The notes beneath the pieces are model-generated. The model worked only from the letters and a program-made list of their open reading frames with translations, was not told the DNA's origin and did not search any database. A stretch of 64,000 nucleotides of DNA, from contig CAYMLL010000001.1 in NCBI GenBank assembly GCA_964390645.1, positions 1-64,000 on the forward strand. The letters run 5' to 3'. Position 1 is the first letter of the stretch. Each line of letters opens with the position of its first letter. Below, piece by piece: positions 1 to 9,602 of this stretch. The stretch comes from CAYMLL01 sp964390645 (GTDB lineage Bacteria > Planctomycetota > UBA8108). The position numbers and the translations under genes are program-made.

Positions 1-1433
1 AGAGCTACCGCATCAGCTTCGCCAAGGACCGACGCTTCAACGGCAAGCTCCGTCAGCTCAACATCTCGAACCGCGACCGCAACGACGGGCTGGCGTACTT
101 CCTCATCGGCCGCCTCGGGACTCGACAGACCCCGGCGCCAGCGTCGGAGTACCAGTACATCCGTACCCGTATCAACGGCCAGGGATTCGGCTTCCCGGGA
201 GTCTTCGACCCCGTGAATCGCGACTTCATCGAGAAGTGGTACGGGGAGGAGTCGGCCGACGACGCGATCGTTCTCAAGGGTATCGGACGGCTGCGCTTCA
301 ACGACGCTTGCCAGCGGACCGGATGGGACGAGGCGCACCTGCGGCACATGGACGAGTCGCCCGAGAACTATCGGTTCTACTGGTCGCAGAGCGTGCACGC
401 CGGACGGGACCGCTGGGATCCCTTCTACTCGCTCACTGAGCTCCTGGACGTGCGGCACACGTCAAACGCCGAATTCGACGCCGGCGTGCTCGACCATGTC
501 GACATGGACGCGTTCGGCGCCGTCTTCGGATCGCGGGTGATGATGGGGGACGGAGACGCTCTCTTCGTCGGCAACGGCCACAACGGCTACATGGCCTGGG
601 ATCCGGCCGACGGCCGCTGGGAGTACCTCGGCTTCGACTTCGGCGGCGCCTTCAACAGCCCACGCTCGCCCGTGGGCAACGTCCGCGATGCACGGGTATC
701 CCGACTCCTGAGCCGTCCACCGTCGGCGCGCGTGTACCTCCGCAAGATCAAGGAGGCGATCGACGGCTACTGGTCGGAGGAGCGAGCCCGTCCCTGGCTC
801 GACGCCATGCAGCGCGCGGCCGGAGTGGGTGGCTCCGTTCGAGGCTTTCTTCGCTCGAGCGCGACCCTCGTGGAGCGCAGCCTGAGAGCGGCGACGACGG
901 CCCCCTTCCGGATCCGCACCAACGACGGCAACGACTTCACCGTCAGCGGGCCGACTGTCGAGCTCGAAGGCGACGCGCCGGTGCAAATTCCCGTGATCCT
1001 GGTCTTTCGCAACGGGGAGGATCCCCGGACGCTCGAGCCGCGGTGGCTGCAGACGACCCGCTGGCGCGCCGAGCTCGAGGTGCCCTTCGGCGTCCAGCGC
1101 TTCGAGTTCCTCGGCTTCGACAGCTCCGGCGAGGTGGCGGCCTCGACGGAGATCACCGTGAGCCGCGGCGCCACCTTCACTCGCGGGGACAGCGACGACA
1201 ACGGTCGCATCAATGTCACCGACGCGTCGATCGTGCTGCTCCATCTCTTTCGCGGCAGGGCGATCGCATGTCTGGATGCCGCGGACGTCGACGACAGCGG
1301 AGCGGTGAACCTGACCGACGCCGTCGCGCTGCTCGAGTACCTCTTTCGGGCCGGCGCCGAGCCGCCGCCGCCCTTTCCCAAGGCGGGAGCGGACACCACC
1401 GAGGACGACCTGGGCTGCGAGCCGGCGCCCTGA
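1..1433 (+). CDS. CotH-kinase family exported protein with C-terminal dockerin-like cassette (5' truncated)
   Basis: The reading frame is open from base 3 with no start, so the N-terminus lies outside the window. The visible N-terminal part (RISFAKDRRFNGKLRQLNIS, then YIRTRINGQGFGFPG) resembles the spore-coat CotH kinase-like family, whose members phosphorylate proteins in other bacteria; catalysis here is not shown. The last 80 residues or so form a planctomycete dockerin-like pair of calcium loops (GDSDDNGRINVTDAS and ADVDDSGAVNLTDAV), each followed by an LxxLFR segment, ending in a GADTTEDDLGCEP tail. This cassette recurs in two other proteins of the window and probably acts at the cell surface. 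The next gene, on the opposite strand, ends 70 bases downstream. Confidence 0.8.
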   Translation, partial: SYRISFAKDRRFNGKLRQLNISNRDRNDGLAYFLIGRLGTRQTPAPASEYQYIRTRINGQGFGFPGVFDPVNRDFIEKWYGEESADDAIVLKGIGRLRFNDACQRTGWDEAHLRHMDESPENYRFYWSQSVHAGRDRWDPFYSLTELLDVRHTSNAEFDAGVLDHVDMDAFGAVFGSRVMMGDGDALFVGNGHNGYMAWDPADGRWEYLGFDFGGAFNSPRSPVGNVRDARVSRLLSRPPSARVYLRKIKEAIDGYWSEERARPWLDAMQRAAGVGGSVRGFLRSSATLVERSLRAATTAPFRIRTNDGNDFTVSGPTVELEGDAPVQIPVILVFRNGEDPRTLEPRWLQTTRWRAELEVPFGVQRFEFLGFDSSGEVAASTEITVSRGATFTRGDSDDNGRINVTDASIVLLHLFRGRAIACLDAADVDDSGAVNLTDAVALLEYLFRAGAEPPPPFPKAGADTTEDDLGCEPAP

Positions 1434-1502
1434 AAGAGCTCCCGGTCGGAGAGCCGTCGCAGAACAATCTGCTGTTGTCGGAGCTCGATCGGCTGCCCGC
1501 CT

Positions 1503-3455
1503 TCACCTGGCGAACACCAGGACACGTGCGTCGAGTGGCGGCACGACCCCGGGCGCCGCCCGCTCCCCGCCGCGCCGGCCGGCGTCTTCGCGCAGACCTT
1601 CGAGCAGATCGATCGGATCGCCGCCCGCAACCAGACGCGGCGGGAGCGACTTCGCGACCGGCGCCCGGTTGATGACCACGATGGCCTGCCGGCTCCCGCT
1701 CGATCGGCGGTAGACGAAGACGTCGGGGTCGTCGTTCTCGTCGTCGCGGATCTCGAGATCTCCGTCGCGGAAGAGGTCGGCGTGGTCGCGGCGCAGGCGG
1801 ATCAGCCGACGGTAGAGCTCACGCAGGTTGTCGTCCACCTGCACCGGATCGGGCTGCAGGATCTCACCGCGAGGACCGACCACCTCGTCGTCGTGGTCGA
1901 TGTCGTCCCAGACCATCGGCTTGCGGCAGTCCGGGTCGTCGGCCCCCCACATTCCGACCTCGTCGCCGTACCAGATGTGCGGCGCGCCGATCCACGTGAA
2001 CTGCTGCACGAGGAGCAGCCGCCGACGCAGTCGCGCCGTCCCGTCCGGCCGGCGGGTCCGGTAGCCGGGATTCTGCCTCGGATTGACGCGGTACTTGTAC
2101 TTGCCGGGATTCGCCAAGGAGGTCACGAGTCTCGGTGTGTCGTGCGATGCCGCGACGTTCATCATCGCGCGCGCCGACTGCGGCGTCGATCCCACCAGCA
2201 GCGCACGCAGATCACCGGCCAGCCGCTTCGCGTCGCGTGCGGGGGGCGCGTTCGCGATGAAGCTCCTCACCGGCACGTACCAGCGGTAGCTCATCGAGGC
2301 GTCGAAGACGTCGCCCCGGAGCCACGGCGCCGGGTCGAGAAGATCGTCCGGCCACCTCCGCCACCAGAGCTCCGCGACCAGGAAGGCCTGCGGGTTGATC
2401 GTCCGGACGTGCCGGCGGAAGTCGCGCCAGAAACCGAGCGGCACCCTCTCGGCGACATCGAGGCGGAAGCCGTCGACGCCGTCGGACGGATCGCCGTCCC
2501 CGTCCGGATCGAGCCAGCGACGCACGACCGCGAAGACGTGACGCTTGACACCCGGATGAAGGTCACCCTCGAGGGGAGCCCCCACCTTCGCTCGTGACGT
2601 GTTGAGCTTGCGCATCTCGGGTAACTCCCTCACTCCCATCCAGCCCTCGTACGAGAACTCGTCCGCCGGGGTCGCGGGGTCGTCGAAGCGCTGGACCTCG
2701 TACCACCCGGCAAAGCGCGACTCTCGCTGTCTCTCGGCAACGTCGCGCCAGGCCCAGAACGTGATGCCGGTGTGGTTGAAGCTGTAGTCGACGATGACAC
2801 GAAGCCCTCGAGCGTGCGCCTCCTCGAGCAAGCGCAGGAAGAGCCGGTCGGCGCTCGTCCACCTCCACGTCGCCGGGTCGACAGGGTCCTCGCTCGCGAT
2901 GAGCTTCGCGTCCCCTTGCGGATCGGGACCGAAGTTGCGGTCGACGTGCCGCCAGCTGCGGGCGTCGTACTTGTGGAGCGACGGGCTGTCGTTGATCGGG
3001 TTGAGGTAGATCGCGTTGACGCCGAGGTCGACGAGGTAGTCGAGCCGGTCGATGACGCCCCGCAGGTCGCCGCCGTAGCGTCGAGCCTGCACCGTCTTGT
3101 AGAAGCCCGCGCCGGTCGCGATCTCCCAGTCATCCCGGCGGTACCAGTCGCGCCCCCACGGTGTCACGCGCCATCCCGGAGGGTCGAGATGCGGCCAGGC
3201 GCCGTGTGTGTCGACGGGCCGTGGATCATTCGACGGGTCGCCGTTGCGAAATCGCTCGACGAAGATCTGGTACCAGATCGCATCGCCGGCCCATGTGGGA
3301 GGGGATCGCAACTCCGCGACGGGATCCCGTGTCGAGTCCGATGCGCGCAGCGACTCCGGAGTCCGCCGGCAGGAGAGGGAGCCCGACCCGACAACGGCGA
3401 GGAGGACGACGACGGTGGCAGCGGCGGCAAGGAATCGAGCGGTGCGCACGGTCAT
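1503..3455 (-). CDS. GH13 alpha-amylase family glycosidase, exported
   Basis: A 650-residue glycoside hydrolase family 13 enzyme. The four conserved regions are visible in order: VDYSFNHTG (region I), GFRLDVAE with the nucleophile Asp near residue 333, FLVAELWW with the acid/base Glu near 362, and AASHDTPRL with the third Asp near 439. The domain opens with AIWYQIFVERFRNGD, typical of extracellular amylases and neopullulanase-like enzymes. I place the start at 3455 because it gives a positively charged, hydrophobic export signal (MTVRTARFLAAAATVVVLLA) ending near a Cys. The lipobox (SLSC) is poor, so lipoprotein status is uncertain. The frame stays open upstream, but that part reads as non-protein. 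The likely substrate is an alpha-glucan; exact specificity is not visible. Confidence 0.88.
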   Translation of the reverse strand: MTVRTARFLAAAATVVVLLAVVGSGSLSCRRTPESLRASDSTRDPVAELRSPPTWAGDAIWYQIFVERFRNGDPSNDPRPVDTHGAWPHLDPPGWRVTPWGRDWYRRDDWEIATGAGFYKTVQARRYGGDLRGVIDRLDYLVDLGVNAIYLNPINDSPSLHKYDARSWRHVDRNFGPDPQGDAKLIASEDPVDPATWRWTSADRLFLRLLEEAHARGLRVIVDYSFNHTGITFWAWRDVAERQRESRFAGWYEVQRFDDPATPADEFSYEGWMGVRELPEMRKLNTSRAKVGAPLEGDLHPGVKRHVFAVVRRWLDPDGDGDPSDGVDGFRLDVAERVPLGFWRDFRRHVRTINPQAFLVAELWWRRWPDDLLDPAPWLRGDVFDASMSYRWYVPVRSFIANAPPARDAKRLAGDLRALLVGSTPQSARAMMNVAASHDTPRLVTSLANPGKYKYRVNPRQNPGYRTRRPDGTARLRRRLLLVQQFTWIGAPHIWYGDEVGMWGADDPDCRKPMVWDDIDHDDEVVGPRGEILQPDPVQVDDNLRELYRRLIRLRRDHADLFRDGDLEIRDDENDDPDVFVYRRSSGSRQAIVVINRAPVAKSLPPRLVAGGDPIDLLEGLREDAGRRGGERAAPGVVPPLDARVLVFAR

Positions 3456-3530
3456 GATCGGCAGTCTACAGCAACCCGGCGACGCTGTCGTGGACACGCG
3501 CTTCGCCTGCGGGATCGTCCCGGAAGCCGC

Positions 3531-3570
3531 CGGCGACCGCCGGCGACCGACGGCGACCGACGGCGACCGG
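3531..3570. repeat. Four tandem 10-bp units CGGCGACCGN
   Basis: Four head-to-tail copies of CGGCGACCGN, the last base being c, a, a, g in order. They lie in the 140-base intergenic gap between the amylase start (3455) and the end of the NTR-dockerin gene (3596), both on the minus strand. The position allows a regulatory role for the amylase, but nothing else supports one. Confidence 0.7.
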
Positions 3571-3595
3571 GTCGGCTCCAGAAACCGCCAGGGGG

Positions 3596-4819
3596 CTACT
3601 CCACGAGCTCGAGCTCGTACTGCACCAGCAGCTCGAACGGATCGTCTGGACGGTCGGTGTGATGCCAGGTCCCGACACCGCGCACCTCGAAGGTGTAGAG
3701 GCCCGGCGGAAACGGATCCCCGACGGGGTTGACGAAGTCCGACGGGCCGATCCAGTTGCGACCGCACCACCGGAACACCCGGTAGTGCTCGCCCCTCGCG
3801 AGGTCCGTCCTGTGGTCCTCGGGAAGGCACTTGCCGAGGTCACAGAGGCAGTAGACCTGTCCACCTCCGTGGATGCGCTCGTAGAGCAGCGGGCGGCCGG
3901 GATGGCCTCTCCGGCAGGTGCCCAGCTCGCGGAACGTGACGTCCCGGCTCTCGTCGACGACGAGACGGTACGTGAAGATGACACCGGCGGCCGCCTCCGC
4001 GCGCGTCAACACGCACGGAGCGTCGACGATCTCGAGTCGCACACCGGGAAGGTCCGACCGCGAGATCGCGTCGCACGGGAGCGCCTCACCATCGCCGCAG
4101 ACGAACGGGTCGTCCGTCGTGGTGTCGTAGCCGGGCCTCAAGGGCCCGGGAGCAGGCGGCTCGGCGCCACCCAGAAAGAGGTAGCTGAGCCCGAAGACGC
4201 TGTCGGAGAGATCGACGGCGCCATCGTCGTTCGTGTCCATGGCGTCCCTGCAACGCCCCGGCTCGCCGGCGCGGAAGAGGAAGTCGAGGATACGGATCAT
4301 GTCGCTCATCCCGGCGACACCGTCGTCGTCGACGTCGCCACGCCGAAAGACCCCGCCCGACGCTACGCCGTCCGACGCCGCCCAGAGCGGCTCCCCGAGC
4401 GCGTCCGCCTCCTCGTCGCGACGGAGATCGGTTCGGGTGCAGAGGTCCGTCCGCGTCGAGAGCCCGATCAGCTCGCACTCCGGCTCGGGGCGCCGGCTCG
4501 AGTCGCCGTAGACGATGTAGCGCTCGCCGACCCGGAAGCCGAACCCGCACACCGCCTCGTTGTCCGGTGTGCGAACGTCGATCGAGGAGATCACGGGGCC
4601 CTTCCAGATCGCGTCGACGTGCACGCGCGCGACGACGTGATCGCCCCACCGGCGAATCTCGACGACCTCACCACTGAAGACGGAGTCGGCGGCGGCGAAG
4701 CCCTGCTCGACGTCCGGGATCGCGCAATCGCACGCCGGGCCGATCCTGGCGACGGCGACAACCCCGACGGCGCAAGCGAAGGCGAAGCAGCGTGGAACCA
4801 CACGGCGCAGGTGCGTCAT
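3596..4819 (-). CDS. Exported protein with TIMP/NTR-like N-terminus and internal dockerin-like cassette
   Basis: A 407-residue secreted protein. After the signal peptide (hydrophobic to about residue 28), mature residues begin ACDCAIPDVEQGFAAADSVF and continue with FSGEVVEIRR. This is the pattern of netrin/TIMP-like (NTR) domains, where the first cysteines are disulfide-bonded; bacterial NTR functions are mostly unknown. Around residues 160-240 comes a dockerin-like pair (GDVDDDGVAGMSDMI and MDTNDDGAVDLSDSV with LDFLFRAG and LSYLFLGG). Unusually, the cassette is not terminal. Another 150 or so residues follow, rich in Cys and aromatic residues and ending in a predicted beta-strand-rich segment (PPGLYTFEVRGVGTW) that I do not recognise. 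Protease inhibition is a family-based guess only. Confidence 0.68.
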   Translation of the reverse strand: MTHLRRVVPRCFAFACAVGVVAVARIGPACDCAIPDVEQGFAAADSVFSGEVVEIRRWGDHVVARVHVDAIWKGPVISSIDVRTPDNEAVCGFGFRVGERYIVYGDSSRRPEPECELIGLSTRTDLCTRTDLRRDEEADALGEPLWAASDGVASGGVFRRGDVDDDGVAGMSDMIRILDFLFRAGEPGRCRDAMDTNDDGAVDLSDSVFGLSYLFLGGAEPPAPGPLRPGYDTTTDDPFVCGDGEALPCDAISRSDLPGVRLEIVDAPCVLTRAEAAAGVIFTYRLVVDESRDVTFRELGTCRRGHPGRPLLYERIHGGGQVYCLCDLGKCLPEDHRTDLARGEHYRVFRWCGRNWIGPSDFVNPVGDPFPPGLYTFEVRGVGTWHHTDRPDDPFELLVQYELELVE

Positions 4820-4985
4820 GACGAGGTCCTCGTTGTCGAGAGCGCCCGGCCGCAGAGCCAGGGTCCGCGGAGACAGCGCGGAGCGATTCGACCGGACCGT
4901 CTCGCAAAGCCGGTGTCACACGCCCCGGAGAACCCAGTGTAAGGCCCGTCAGGCCTTCCGCCGCGGCAATTAACTTCCGCGTCGA

Positions 4986-7949
4986 TCAACGATCCCTGCG
5001 CCGGAGGTACGCGAAGAGGTCCCGGATCGCCCTCTCGTCGAGCTCGGCGAGTAGTCTTGCCGGCATCAAGGACTCGTCGGCAGTCGTCCGCGTCGCGACG
5101 TCGTCCCGGGCGACGACCGTGCGCTGGTCGTTGGCATCGAGGATGGTGATCGTCGTCGGTGTCGACTCGGCGAGGAGGCCCGTCAACACCCGCGAGTCCC
5201 TCGTCGTCACGACCTGCACGGCGTACTCGGGCCGGACGATCGCGCTGGGATCGACGATGCTGATCAGCATCGAGTCGATGTCGTCGCGCGGGTACGGGGT
5301 CAGGTCAGGCCCGATCTTCTTGCCCTCGCCGTGGAGAACGTGGCAGCGACCGCAGATCTTCTCGAAGACCGGCCTGCCGCGGAAGATGTCCCCCTGGCCG
5401 CCGCCGAGGATCCGCGCGATCGATTCGACGCGCTTCTGGGCCTCCGCGGGCGTCGCGGTGCGAACCCGTCCCCAGCGCGCCTCGATCTTCTCGCTCACCG
5501 CCTTGTCGCCGTGGGCGAGAATCTGGCGCAGGTCGACGAGGGAGAGATCGCTCGCGGGCACACGGCCGTCGTCGACGGCACGCAGCAGCCGCCTCGCCCA
5601 TGCGGCGCGCGAGATCAGGGCCGAACGCGCGGCGGCGCGAACCGCCACGTCCATGCTCGAGTACGACGCGAGCACGCGCGCGGCGATGCGGTCGGCGTCG
5701 AATCGACCCAGGGCGCGCACGGCAGCCGCGCGCACCGCCGCAGGCACGCTCGGCACGAGCAGCATCGCCAGGGTCTCGATCGCTCCCTCGCGGCCAGTCT
5801 CACCGAGGCCGTCGATGACGGCGATACGCGTCGAGTCGTCATGCTTCCCATCGCGCACGATGTCGAGCGCGGGCTTCAGGGCCGAGTCGCTGCCGAGACG
5901 CAGCGCGAAGCGCACCAGCCGCGGGCTCGCCTTCCGGGCCATCCACAGCCTAGACAGCCGCTCCTCGAGCACCGGCGGGATACTGTCGAGCGAGCGCCCT
6001 CGAAAGGCCTCGTCCATGCCGGCGATCACGCGGTCGACGCAGACCGTATCCGGCGCGCGAGACAGGAGTTCGGCGCAGGCAGCAAAGCCCTCGGCGCTCT
6101 CCTCGGCCGCCCAGCGACGCGCCAGTCGCCGGACGACGACGCCCGCGACCAGCGGTCGGCGCCACACGGTCCCATCGTCGAGGAGGCGCAGAACGTCCTG
6201 GCGATGGCTGACCGCCTTGGCCTCGATCGCCCACCAGAGAAGCAGCGGGATGTGCCGGTCGGCTGCATCCTCGTCATGCGTCAGCAACGCGGCGACGATC
6301 GACAGCGCCACGTCGCCGTCCAGTCGCTTCGCCGTCGATGCGAGCTGCGACCGGACACGCGGACTGGTCTCGGAGTGCGCGAGAGCGATGAGCGACCGGG
6401 CGACGGGAGGCGGTGCGCGCCGGCCGTCCCCCAGGAGACGGACCGCCCACCCACGAATGTCCTGGTCGGAGTGCGAGAGACAGCGACGCAGCCCATCGAC
6501 GCCGAGGACGCCGGCGCCGTGCAGCGTCCAGAGCGCCTCCAGGGCGGCGCGCGGCTCTCCCTCGTGCAAGGCGGTCTCGAGAACGGCGAGCTCGGGAGAG
6601 TCGCCACGCTCGACCAGGATGCGTCGGGCCCGGCGCACGATCGACGCGTTGTCGCTGTCGAGCGCCTCGAGCAGCGCGCGCGTCGGGGCGCGCGAGAAGT
6701 CGACCGGCGGTCGAGGCTTCGCGTCCACGGCGACAATCCGGTAGATCCTACCGCGAGCGGTGTCGAGAGCCTCGCGGTCGCGGTAGGTCGTCTGGTAGTT
6801 GATGTTCGAGTCGTACCAGTCCGCGATCCACAGCGCTCCATCGGAACCGAGCTGCATGTCGACGGGCTGGAACCACCGGTCGTCCGACCACACCACTCGC
6901 CCGTCGAAACGCGTGCGGTAGGTCGAGCCGTCGTCCTCGATCGCGAGCGAGTAGACCGCGTGGTTGAGCGGATTGGCGACGATCCACCGTCCGTGAAAGA
7001 CCTCGGGCCACTGCGCGGCGCGGTACTGCACGCCACCGACGTTGAGCTTGCCGACGTTCGCGCCGCTGTGGCGGACGCCCCCGAAGTAGCCGTAGGCGTG
7101 CGGATTGCGCAGCGGTCCGTGCTTGCCGAAGGTCTTGACGTAGTAGCCGCCCTGCACCTGGTGGTAGCCGATATCGCCACGGTTGGTGCCGACGAGAGTG
7201 CGGCCGTGCTCGTCGAAGTCGAGCCCGTAGGTGTTGCCGCCGCCTTCGACGAAGAGCTCGAACTCGTCGCTACGCGGATGGTAGCGCCACAGTCCCTGCT
7301 GGAAGCCGACGCCGCGGACGTTCGCCGTCACGGTGCTGCCGTGAGCGCCCCAGAGCCAGCCGTCGGGCCCCCACTGCAAGGAGTTCGCGACCGAGTGCGC
7401 GTCCTCGAGGCCGAAGCCGCTCAGCTTGACGACGGGATCGGAGTCCGGGACGTCGTCCCGGTCCCCGTCGGGATAGAAGAGCAGGTACGGGGACTGCAGC
7501 ACCCAGACCCCGCCGTGACCGAGTGCCAGCCCGCTCGCGAGGTTGAGCCCGCCAACGAAGTCCGTGGCGCGGTCGGCACGTCCGTCGCGGTCGCTGTCCT
7601 CCAGGATGGTGACCCGGTCGGCGCCCTTCGGACCGTGCGGCGGCGGTCGCGGCACGCGGTCGTAGCGAATGCGGTCGTACCGGTCGCCGCTGACGCGCTT
7701 CAGTCCGGCCGGCTCGGGGTACTGCAGGTACTGGACGACCCAGAGGCGGCCGCGGTCGTCGAAGCTCATCGTCACCGGCTGGCGCACGAGCGGCTCCGAC
7801 GCGAAGAGCTCGACACGCAGCCCCGCCGCGACGTGAAAGCCCGCCGGAGCCGTGACAGCGTCGGGAGTGCCCGGGTCCGGCCACGCAGCGACCGAAGGGA
7901 TCAGCCCTGCGAGCGCCGACACGAGCGTGGTTGCGACGACGTTCCTCAT
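4986..7949 (-). CDS. PVC-type membrane-bound dehydrogenase with HEAT-like repeats and C-terminal cytochrome c site
   Basis: A 987-residue exported protein of the class annotated in Planctomycetes and Verrucomicrobia as PVC-type or membrane-bound dehydrogenase. A signal peptide (MRNVVATTLVSALAGLIPSV) precedes a beta-propeller half with the repeated DRGRLWVVQYLQYPEPAG and PDGWLWGAHGSTV type motifs (about residues 40-430). A helical HEAT-like repeat region follows (about 440-800), then a single c-type haem motif CGRCH near residues 866-870 in FEKICGRCHVLHGEGKKIGP. A later Met could be the distal haem ligand. The family presumably oxidises a sugar or related compound in the periplasm and passes electrons to the haem; the substrate is not known. 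It is divergent from the DUF1501 gene at 8145, with a 195-base shared upstream region. Confidence 0.85.
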   Translation of the reverse strand: MRNVVATTLVSALAGLIPSVAAWPDPGTPDAVTAPAGFHVAAGLRVELFASEPLVRQPVTMSFDDRGRLWVVQYLQYPEPAGLKRVSGDRYDRIRYDRVPRPPPHGPKGADRVTILEDSDRDGRADRATDFVGGLNLASGLALGHGGVWVLQSPYLLFYPDGDRDDVPDSDPVVKLSGFGLEDAHSVANSLQWGPDGWLWGAHGSTVTANVRGVGFQQGLWRYHPRSDEFELFVEGGGNTYGLDFDEHGRTLVGTNRGDIGYHQVQGGYYVKTFGKHGPLRNPHAYGYFGGVRHSGANVGKLNVGGVQYRAAQWPEVFHGRWIVANPLNHAVYSLAIEDDGSTYRTRFDGRVVWSDDRWFQPVDMQLGSDGALWIADWYDSNINYQTTYRDREALDTARGRIYRIVAVDAKPRPPVDFSRAPTRALLEALDSDNASIVRRARRILVERGDSPELAVLETALHEGEPRAALEALWTLHGAGVLGVDGLRRCLSHSDQDIRGWAVRLLGDGRRAPPPVARSLIALAHSETSPRVRSQLASTAKRLDGDVALSIVAALLTHDEDAADRHIPLLLWWAIEAKAVSHRQDVLRLLDDGTVWRRPLVAGVVVRRLARRWAAEESAEGFAACAELLSRAPDTVCVDRVIAGMDEAFRGRSLDSIPPVLEERLSRLWMARKASPRLVRFALRLGSDSALKPALDIVRDGKHDDSTRIAVIDGLGETGREGAIETLAMLLVPSVPAAVRAAAVRALGRFDADRIAARVLASYSSMDVAVRAAARSALISRAAWARRLLRAVDDGRVPASDLSLVDLRQILAHGDKAVSEKIEARWGRVRTATPAEAQKRVESIARILGGGQGDIFRGRPVFEKICGRCHVLHGEGKKIGPDLTPYPRDDIDSMLISIVDPSAIVRPEYAVQVVTTRDSRVLTGLLAESTPTTITILDANDQRTVVARDDVATRTTADESLMPARLLAELDERAIRDLFAYLRRRDR

Positions 7950-8144
7950 CGGCGACGGCCCGGAAAGATGAGAGAAGGAAGGCCGTCATTGTCGCCGGGG
8001 CCGGAGACTCGATCAAGCTCCTCCGGATCCTGCATCCCCTGCGAGCAGAGTGGTTTATCGTCCCGATTCGGACTTGATTCGACACCGCAGCGATGCCAGA
8101 GTGGGGCCGACTCAGCAGCACCCGAAGCGGAGAGACGAAGAGCC

Positions 8145-9545
8145 ATGCTGACGATTCGAGGTCCAGAACAAGGTACGAGCCCCGGCGCCTGCGACCGGGT
8201 GACGCGTCGCGGCTTCCTCCAGATCGGCGGCATGGCCTGCGGCGGGCTGTCGCTCGCTCAGCTGCTCGCCCTCGAGGCCAACGCCGACACCAGCACCGGG
8301 AAGGCGGGCTCCCACAAGGCGGGCTCCCACAAGGCGGTCATCAACGTCTTCCTGCCCGGCGGCCCGTCCCACATCGACTTCTGGGACCTGAAGCCGGATG
8401 CGCCCCGGGAGGTCCGCGGCGAGTTTCGCCCGATCAAGACCAACGTCCCGGGCATCGAGATCTGCGAGCTCTTCCCGCGTCTGGCCCGGCTGATGGACAG
8501 GGCGGTGATCATCCGTAGCATCGTCGGCTCGGAGGGTCGACACGACGCATTCCAGTGCATGACGGGGCGCACGCAACGTGGCTCGCCTCCGAGCGGCGGA
8601 TGGCCGAACTGGGGCTCGTGGGTCTCGAGCCTGCGTGGACCGGTGTCGCCCGGCGTACCGCCGAACGTGTCGCTGATGTACACGACCGGCAACCGCACCT
8701 GGGGCGAGACCGAGGACGGCGGCTTCATCGGCCCGTCGCACGCACCGATGCGGCTGGTGCCGGACAAGGGCACCGGGACCAACGCCGACATGGTGCTCCA
8801 GGGCATCACTCTCGATCGCTTCCGCGAGCGCGGCAACCTGCTGCGCGCGGTCGACCGATTCCGCCGCGAGACCGATGTCGACGGAGTGGTCGCGGGTACG
8901 GACCACTACACCAAGGAGGCGCTGAACATCCTCACGTCGTCCGGGCTCGTGGACGCTCTCGACCTCTCCAGGGAGGATCCACGCATTCTCGAGCGCTACG
9001 GCGAGAACGACCCGAAATTCCAGCGCGACGGCGCGCCGAAGATGGTGCGCAACTTCCTCGTCGCGCGACGGCTCGTCGAGGCGGGCGCACGCGTCGTCTC
9101 CATGAACTACAGCCGCTGGGACTGGCACGGGGGCGACGGTATGAACTTCCCACGCTCTCGCCAGGAGTTCCCGCTACTCGACCGGGGCCTGTCGGCGCTG
9201 ATCACGGACCTCCACGAGCGCGGCCTCGATCGGGACGTCAGCGTTGTCGTCTGGGGCGAGTTCGGACGCACGCCGAAGATCAACAAGAACAACAGCCGTG
9301 ACCACTGGCCGCAGGTCTCGATGGCGCTGATGTTCGGCGGCGGCATGCGCACCGGTCAGGTCATCGGCGCGACCAACCGCCTCGGTGAGTACGCCAAGGA
9401 GCGTCCGGTGACCTTCCAGGAGGTCTTCGCGACGCTCTACCACAACCTCGGCATCGACGTTCGCACCGCGACCGTCAGCGACCCGAGCGGCCGTCCGCAC
9501 TACCTCGTCGACTCGGGCGTCGAGCCGATCCGCGAGCTGGTCTGA
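8145..9545 (+). CDS. DUF1501 family exported protein
   Basis: A 466-residue DUF1501 protein, a sulfatase/alkaline-phosphatase-superfamily relative abundant in Planctomycetes. It starts with a twin-arginine-like signal (VTRRGFLQIGGMACGG). The family landmarks follow: NVFLPGGPSHIDFWDLKPDA, VVWGEFGRTPKINKN and RDHWPQVSMALMFGGG. I chose the ATG at 8145 because a GGAGAG box lies 10 bases upstream and the Tat motif falls at the right distance; the frame is open far upstream only as a mirror of the antisense dehydrogenase. Unlike the two other DUF1501 genes here, it has no DUF1549/DUF1553 partner immediately upstream. The biochemical activity of the family is not established. Confidence 0.87.
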   Translation: MLTIRGPEQGTSPGACDRVTRRGFLQIGGMACGGLSLAQLLALEANADTSTGKAGSHKAGSHKAVINVFLPGGPSHIDFWDLKPDAPREVRGEFRPIKTNVPGIEICELFPRLARLMDRAVIIRSIVGSEGRHDAFQCMTGRTQRGSPPSGGWPNWGSWVSSLRGPVSPGVPPNVSLMYTTGNRTWGETEDGGFIGPSHAPMRLVPDKGTGTNADMVLQGITLDRFRERGNLLRAVDRFRRETDVDGVVAGTDHYTKEALNILTSSGLVDALDLSREDPRILERYGENDPKFQRDGAPKMVRNFLVARRLVEAGARVVSMNYSRWDWHGGDGMNFPRSRQEFPLLDRGLSALITDLHERGLDRDVSVVVWGEFGRTPKINKNNSRDHWPQVSMALMFGGGMRTGQVIGATNRLGEYAKERPVTFQEVFATLYHNLGIDVRTATVSDPSGRPHYLVDSGVEPIRELV

Positions 9546-9602
9546 GCGACGTCGCACGTCGGCCGCCCGATCTCGAGAGGTTTCGCGCCACGCCTCCCGG
9601 CA

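Noticed and set aside
3531..3570. Iteron-like origin
   Set aside because: Only four 10-bp units, no AT-rich stretch, and no replication gene nearby.
5331..8144. Very long plus-strand open frame in front of the DUF1501 gene
   Set aside because: It is the mirror of the minus-strand PVC dehydrogenase; the product is Arg/Ala-rich with no family pattern. The DUF1501 start is at 8145.
8308..8337. Duplicated 15-bp coding unit (KAGSH twice) in the DUF1501 gene
   Set aside because: A short in-frame tandem duplication just after the signal peptide; unremarkable linker variation.
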